DNA of 10,456 nucleotides from JAPUDQ01 sp964535835 (lineage in GTDB: Bacteria; Patescibacteriota; Saccharimonadia; Saccharimonadales; Saccharimonadaceae). Location: assembly GCA_964535835.1 (NCBI GenBank), contig CAZHUZ010000022.1:1-10456 (forward strand), written 5' to 3'. The notes below the pieces were generated by a model. That model saw only the letters and a program-made list of their open reading frames with translations. It did not search any database and had not been told where the DNA came from. The translations under genes and the position numbers were made by a program. Below, in pieces: positions 6,915-10,456 of this stretch (position 1 is its first letter; every line of letters starts with the position of its first letter).

Positions 6915-8876
6915 ATGACAAAAAGGACCATTTCTAGACGAGGCATATTCACACTTGTGGTGTGGTTATTTTCGTTGATCGTCGTCCCCTACGTTGCAGC
7001 TCAAACCGCCATTAGTGTTTGGATTGGACCGATGCCTACTGATGTTTGTCCTAATATCTCTGGTATCCAAGCATCACCTCCAGCAGGTATGATCATCGAC
7101 ACCAACGGTGACTGTGTGACACCGACACCGCCGCCGGTGGATGTCTGTGGCAATATCGAGGGTGTACAAACAACTATACCGTCAGGCTATTACCAGGATA
7201 CAAATGGCGATTGTATATTGCAGCCTACCCCTCCTGTCGATGTATGCCCAAATATTTATGGCTTGCAGACGAGCGTACCATCAAGTCTCATTGTTGATAG
7301 CAATGGCAATTGTGTAACGCCTGCTATCGATGAATGTCCAAATATCCCCGGCGCCCAAGATGTCATTCCCGAAGGAATGGTGAGAGAATCAGGTGAATGT
7401 CTGACTCCTCCAGGAACAGTTTCACCACCACCCGCCGCACCGACCGTACCGCAACCAGCAGAGTATACTCCCACGACGTCTCCAGCGAGCAATCCTCGTG
7501 CCTATACTGGTCCAGACTACAAAAACGTTCCTGACAGTCTCGACCCTATCATTGATCCAATCGTCAAAACAATACCTGCGCCAATACGTAAATTTCTGCA
7601 AACTGTTCCACAAGAAGTTGCTCGTACTGTACCGTACTATATCATCGGAGTATTAGGTTTGGTTGCCGGCGTGATAATGTTTTTGGCAGTCCGCGAATTG
7701 TTTGCGACGCGTACACTCATCATCTTACTCAAACGTGATAAAGATATCGCTGATCAAAAAGACAACTTCATCGCACTCGCATCCCATTATCTGCGAACTC
7801 CCCTCACGTTGATGCGCAATGGACTCGATACGGTCGTCGCGCTCAAAGAGGTACCGGTCGGGCATCTCGAACCATTACGAAAAACGGTTGCTTCGCTTGA
7901 TGCTAATATCAAAAAAATTCTCAAGGACATCGAAAACAATGATGCCCTAAAAGGTATCCGCAACCCTGTCGTCAAGGTCGAGCAAACCAACGTGCTACGA
8001 TCTGCATACTTTTGGGTACCGATTTTGTCAGGTATTTTGCTGATTTGGGTCGCCAACTTCTTACTCGGCGTTGTCGGCAATGTTGATCTAGGAAAATCCA
8101 ACATGATATTTCAGGGTATTTGTCTCGCCGCTGTTATCATCGTGCTATACGCTGCTATTCGTAACCACTATATCCGCCGTCAGCATCATGCCCGACAAGA
8201 GCAACTCATAGCAAATGAGCACACTGTTGATACTGCCCGCAACGCCTTTATCCAACAATCAACAACCGTGCTACAACAAGGACTGAGTGATCTACGCGTG
8301 CTCCGACCCGCCCTCGAGAACGCTCCGTCAGCACGATTCTTTAACGAAGGCTATACTCGCTTTTCGGAGTTATTGCAGAAATTCTTGCTACTAGGACATA
8401 TTCAAACAGGTAATGCCGTATCAAAAGAGTTAATCGACCTCCATGACCTCACAAATCAGGTTCTGCATATACTTGAACCGGCGATTGAAGAAAAGAAGCT
8501 GACGATTACCAATGACATTCCAAATGGTCTTACAATTATGCAAAATAAACTTCTCTTTACGTTTGTTTTGCAATCACTCATCGATAATGCCATCAAGTTT
8601 AACAACGAGAGCGGTTCTGTCATCATAAAAGCCAGCCCATCACACAAAACTATTCGTGTCAGTATCGCCGACAATGGTATCGGTATCCCAGCCGACAAAT
8701 TACCACAACTCTTTAAGCCGTTTTCACGCGCAGGCAGTGCTATTGAATTCAACTATGAGGGCCTGGGATTTAGCCTATTCCTCGACAAGATTATCACCGA
8801 CTACATGGGCGGCACCATAAAAGCAACCGCCCCAGAAAAGGGCGGCGCAAAGCTAACCGTTGTTACATCGTCCTAG
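6915..8876 (+). CDS. Membrane sensor histidine kinase with cysteine-repeat ectodomain and split, duplicated DHp region
   Basis: This 653-residue protein is probably an autophosphorylating surface sensor. A signal peptide or first membrane helix (about 9-30, ending VAAQ) leads into an exported region with four repeats of two cysteines each (43-165) and a Pro/Thr linker (166-235). TM1 is about 241-263. A cytoplasmic DHp domain follows with H-box FIALASHYLRTPLT and phosphoacceptor His291. Two more membrane helices (364-388 and 398-417) form a hairpin. The next helix aligns without gaps to the H-box (FIQQSTTVLQQGLS) but has Thr451 in place of His. The C-terminal ATPase domain is complete: N-box LIDNAIKFN (Asn558), G1 DNGIGIP (586-592), F-box LFKPFSRAG, G2 GLGFS (616-620). 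No response regulator is adjacent. It is divergent from the ABC exporter and convergent with the bactofilin-like gene. The kinase fold is clear; signal and partner are unknown. Confidence 0.88.
   Translation: MTKRTISRRGIFTLVVWLFSLIVVPYVAAQTAISVWIGPMPTDVCPNISGIQASPPAGMIIDTNGDCVTPTPPPVDVCGNIEGVQTTIPSGYYQDTNGDCILQPTPPVDVCPNIYGLQTSVPSSLIVDSNGNCVTPAIDECPNIPGAQDVIPEGMVRESGECLTPPGTVSPPPAAPTVPQPAEYTPTTSPASNPRAYTGPDYKNVPDSLDPIIDPIVKTIPAPIRKFLQTVPQEVARTVPYYIIGVLGLVAGVIMFLAVRELFATRTLIILLKRDKDIADQKDNFIALASHYLRTPLTLMRNGLDTVVALKEVPVGHLEPLRKTVASLDANIKKILKDIENNDALKGIRNPVVKVEQTNVLRSAYFWVPILSGILLIWVANFLLGVVGNVDLGKSNMIFQGICLAAVIIVLYAAIRNHYIRRQHHARQEQLIANEHTVDTARNAFIQQSTTVLQQGLSDLRVLRPALENAPSARFFNEGYTRFSELLQKFLLLGHIQTGNAVSKELIDLHDLTNQVLHILEPAIEEKKLTITNDIPNGLTIMQNKLLFTFVLQSLIDNAIKFNNESGSVIIKASPSHKTIRVSIADNGIGIPADKLPQLFKPFSRAGSAIEFNYEGLGFSLFLDKIITDYMGGTIKATAPEKGGAKLTVVTSS
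7041..7409 (+). repeat. Four tandem cysteine-paired protein repeats in the kinase ectodomain
   Basis: The repeats start at residues 43, 76, 109 and 139 of the kinase. Each follows the pattern D-x-C-(P/G)-N-I-x-G-x-Q, about six residues with proline, a small loop, then (D/E)-x-(N/G)-G-(D/N/E)-C and a Pro-containing spacer. Cysteine pairs are C45/C67, C78/C100, C111/C133 and C141/C162, each 21-22 residues apart. The DNA of the copies has diverged while the protein pattern holds, so the repeats are old and kept by selection. Paired cysteines outside the membrane suggest one disulfide per repeat. The acidic loop before the second Cys could bind Ca2+, as in thrombospondin type 3-like repeats, but this is speculative. 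Confidence 0.85.
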
Positions 8877-10013
8877 TTACGATTCTATTTTGTAAGGATG
8901 TTTGCTGAATTGATTTTGTATATGGAGCAGCTGCATACCAATCCCGACACATAATGCAATCATAAAGACCAATATATTGAGTACTGGTATGAATAACGCT
9001 ATACCAACTATAAGCGCCCCAACCATCGCTACGACAAGAGCGTTACGCGCTCGCTTCTTTAGTACGAGCGTGCCAACATAGTAGGCAAAGAACACACTCG
9101 ATAAGAATATAAACAACGCCCACACGATAATACCAACCAATCCGGCCGGTATGCCGATGATCGTGCTCATTAAGATGACAGACGCAAGAGGGATGAGTAT
9201 CAATGAGGCAAATCCAGCGAGAAACGCGAGGAGCGCACGACGTACAGTGATTGTTGATGCTTCGTGGATATATTTTGGCATCACGAGTGTGACGAGTAGA
9301 GCCAAGATGATGAACGCAACAATAAAGCCAAGTGCATAACTAAACTTTGATGATGCACTTTCGGCTTTGTTCTCTGCCTTCGTAAACTGTGTTTTTCCTG
9401 CTACAACACCTGCTGGTACCGTAGCCTCTGTGTTGCCCTGATATGTCAAGTTACCGCCGACGCGCGCGCCCTGGTTGACGGTCAATGTATCGATACCGGC
9501 ATTGACGTCACGTCCAACCGTGCCACCAAGCACTGTCGTCCCACTACCGATCAACATATCTCGCCCGATTGACCCATCCATAACAAATGTCGATACACCG
9601 CCTGTAATATCACCACCTATGATCGCTTCTTTCGTGACGTTACCGTCTGATGCTGCAATAGTGGCATTTCCTGCAATGTTACCGCGTACCGTAACACTCG
9701 ATCCAGCAACGCGGATATCACCCTTAATCGTACCGCCAATTGTTAGATTCTTTCCTCCACAAAGCACGTCACCTTCGACAGTGCCATTAATATGTATCTC
9801 ATTACCCGCACAATAGACATCGCCTTTGACTGTTCCATCAACAACGATATGATCACCTGTCAAATACGCCGCACCATCAACCGTCTTATCTGCGGCAATC
9901 GACGCCGTACCTTTATCGGCACTGGCATAAAACCCAGCAGCATGTGCCTGTGAGACAAAAAATCCTAAACTTGATACAACAAGTGCCAACACGAGTACTT
10001 TTAATGTCTTCAT
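8877..10013 (-). CDS. Exported bactofilin-like (polymer-forming) beta-helix protein with C-terminal membrane segments
   Basis: The ATG at 10013 gives 378 residues beginning with a clean signal peptide (MKTLKVLVLALVV, cleavage after AHA at residue 25). An upstream in-frame TTG at 10043 would bury this signal and overlap the previous gene, so I reject it. Residues about 40-205 are a run of short Gly-rich repeats of the form DGTVKGDV, NGTVEGDV, GGTIKGDI, RGNIAGNA, the right-handed beta-helix pattern of bactofilins (CcmA-type polymer-forming proteins). A charged linker (208-222) leads to about five hydrophobic helices (225-246, 258-282, 284-314, 325-343, 345-366). The signal peptide places the beta-helix outside the membrane, unlike classical cytosolic bactofilins. 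A role as surface scaffold or envelope-stress membrane protein is inference. It follows the 55-residue gene by 4 nt; AAGGA lies close to the ATG. Its TAA directly touches the TAG of the convergent kinase. Confidence 0.85.
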   Translation of the reverse strand: MKTLKVLVLALVVSSLGFFVSQAHAAGFYASADKGTASIAADKTVDGAAYLTGDHIVVDGTVKGDVYCAGNEIHINGTVEGDVLCGGKNLTIGGTIKGDIRVAGSSVTVRGNIAGNATIAASDGNVTKEAIIGGDITGGVSTFVMDGSIGRDMLIGSGTTVLGGTVGRDVNAGIDTLTVNQGARVGGNLTYQGNTEATVPAGVVAGKTQFTKAENKAESASSKFSYALGFIVAFIILALLVTLVMPKYIHEASTITVRRALLAFLAGFASLILIPLASVILMSTIIGIPAGLVGIIVWALFIFLSSVFFAYYVGTLVLKKRARNALVVAMVGALIVGIALFIPVLNILVFMIALCVGIGMQLLHIQNQFSKHPYKIES

Positions 10014-10017
10014 GTCC

Positions 10018-10185
10018 TTATGCCCCTTCCGGTCGCACGCCAAGATCGCTCAGCGTAAAGCCATAATTTTCTAATGTATCAACGACGTTCTCACGATCGC
10101 CATCCTTGTATTCATGCGCTAGCGCCTGCAAAAATTCTTCAACGCTTTCATACATTTGTCCATTATATTCATAGACTGTTCCCAT
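10018..10185 (-). CDS. Unrecognised small acidic protein, 55 residues
   Basis: The reading frame begins MGTVYEYNGQMYESVEEF, ends DLGVRPEGA and stops at TAA. It is well supported despite its size: a strong AAGGAGGTG lies 3 nt before the ATG, a good promoter lies upstream, and the next gene starts 4 nt after its stop. It has no signal peptide or membrane helix. It is acidic, with a Tyr/Glu-rich N-terminus that could form a short hairpin (VYEYNGQMYES) followed by two amphipathic helices (residues 15-28 and 31-40). I do not recognise a family. Its close coupling to the bactofilin-like gene suggests shared expression. A regulator or adaptor role is possible but not shown. Confidence 0.75.
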   Translation of the reverse strand: MGTVYEYNGQMYESVEEFLQALAHEYKDGDRENVVDTLENYGFTLSDLGVRPEGA

Positions 10186-10205
10186 ATGCACCTCCTTGTA
10201 CCTTC

Positions 10206-10234
10206 ATCATATATTGATTTGAAGTTTGATTCAA
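10206..10234 (-). promoter_or_regulatory. Likely promoter of the 55-residue gene and bactofilin-like gene
   Basis: The minus strand has TTGAAT (complement of 10229-10234), a 17-nt spacer and TATGAT (complement of 10206-10211). The expected start is near 10199, a leader of about 14 nt that still contains the strong Shine-Dalgarno sequence. It overlaps the divergent plus-strand promoter. Confidence 0.55.
10219..10234. repeat. Inverted repeat across overlapping -35 boxes
   Basis: TTGAA (10219-10223), 6 nt, TTCAA (10230-10234) is a perfect dyad centred between the two divergent genes. The arms are the cores of the two opposing -35 boxes, so symmetry may come only from the promoters, or the site may also be an operator. 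Confidence 0.5.
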
Positions 10235-10247
10235 TTATCATCATACT
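10219..10247 (+). promoter_or_regulatory. Likely promoter of the YegP-like gene
   Basis: TTGAAG (10219-10224), a 17-nt spacer and CATACT (10242-10247) face the YegP-like gene, with an expected start near 10254. The -35 lies inside the spacer of the opposing promoter, and the opposing -35 lies inside this spacer. Confidence 0.45.
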
Positions 10248-10280
10248 GGAGATACAACTAACGAACAAGGAGAGCGTGTC

Positions 10281-10456
10281 ATGGCAAAGTTTGAAGTCTA
10301 CCCTAGCAAAAACGGATATCGCTGGCGTCTCAAAGCCGGCAACGGCGAAGTTGTCGCAACTGGCGAAGAGTATTCGAGCAAATCAGGCGCAGTCAAGGGT
10401 TGTGAAGCAGTTGCTCGTGCGTCTGCCGAAGCTGAGATCGTTGAAGTCGAAGACTA
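10281..10456 (+). CDS. YegP-like DUF1508 protein, reaching the window edge
   Basis: The 58 visible codons match the small YegP/DUF1508 fold. An opening strand (KFEVYPSKNG) leads to the hallmark YRWRLKAGNGEVVATGEEYSSK, then SGAVKGCEAVARAS forms the helix and an acidic end (EIVEVED) closes it. Many family members have two such units; only one is visible. The window ends in a partial codon 'ta', which could be a stop, so the protein may be essentially complete at 58 residues. AAGGAGAG (10267-10274) lies 6 nt before the ATG and supports the start. The biochemical role of the family is poorly defined. It is divergent from the 55-residue gene and shares an overlapping promoter region with it. Confidence 0.85.
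   Translation, partial: MAKFEVYPSKNGYRWRLKAGNGEVVATGEEYSSKSGAVKGCEAVARASAEAEIVEVED

Noticed and set aside
7041..7409. The repeat region as a DNA-level tandem repeat or recent expansion
   Set aside because: Copies share protein pattern but differ widely in codons, so this is an old protein repeat and not a fresh DNA array.
10014..10043. Upstream TTG start extending the bactofilin-like protein by 10 residues
   Set aside because: It would put charged residues before a clean signal peptide and overlap the 55-residue gene; the ATG at 10013 fits better.

Overview
The window reads as a dense stretch of chromosome from a Patescibacteria/CPR bacterium, most likely Saccharibacteria (TM7) or a close relative. 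This placement is inference. It rests on short gene spacing, a SecA with an extended linker before its KREAYAAD-like motif, an unorthodox dihydroorotate dehydrogenase, and cysteine-paired surface repeats of a kind I associate with CPR genomes. The standard bacterial code fits: TGA, TAG and TAA all act as stops. Base composition looks moderate and even, with no sign of recent transfer. I saw no tRNA, rRNA, CRISPR array, insertion sequence or phage gene.

Left block (1-6817, all minus strand). Read in the direction of transcription, a MacB-like ABC exporter (ATPase, then permease, joined by a GTGA overlap) is followed 12 nt later by serS. The serS stop codon directly touches the pyrD start. After 50 nt comes hpf (ribosome hibernation factor), and after a 143-nt gap with its own good promoter comes secA, whose 3' end lies outside the window. 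The block mixes an exporter with translation, pyrimidine and secretion housekeeping genes.

Middle (6818-8876, plus strand). A 97-nt divergent intergenic region drives a 653-residue membrane sensor kinase. Its exported part carries four cysteine-paired repeats. Its inside carries an intact histidine phosphoacceptor domain, then a two-helix membrane hairpin, then what looks like a degenerate second copy of that domain, and finally an intact ATPase domain. This unusual order is the most interesting feature of the window. No response regulator is visible nearby.

Right block (8877-10456). Convergent to the kinase, with stop codons directly touching, is a two-gene minus-strand unit. It encodes an unrecognised 55-residue protein and an exported bactofilin-like beta-helix protein anchored by several C-terminal membrane segments. 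It is transcribed away from a plus-strand YegP/DUF1508-like gene that runs to the window edge. The 95 nt between them hold two well-formed promoters that physically overlap, with their -35 boxes forming a dyad.

Overall, the middle and right parts look like an envelope module (sensing, export, surface scaffold) beside a housekeeping cluster. The functional links between them are inferred from position only.
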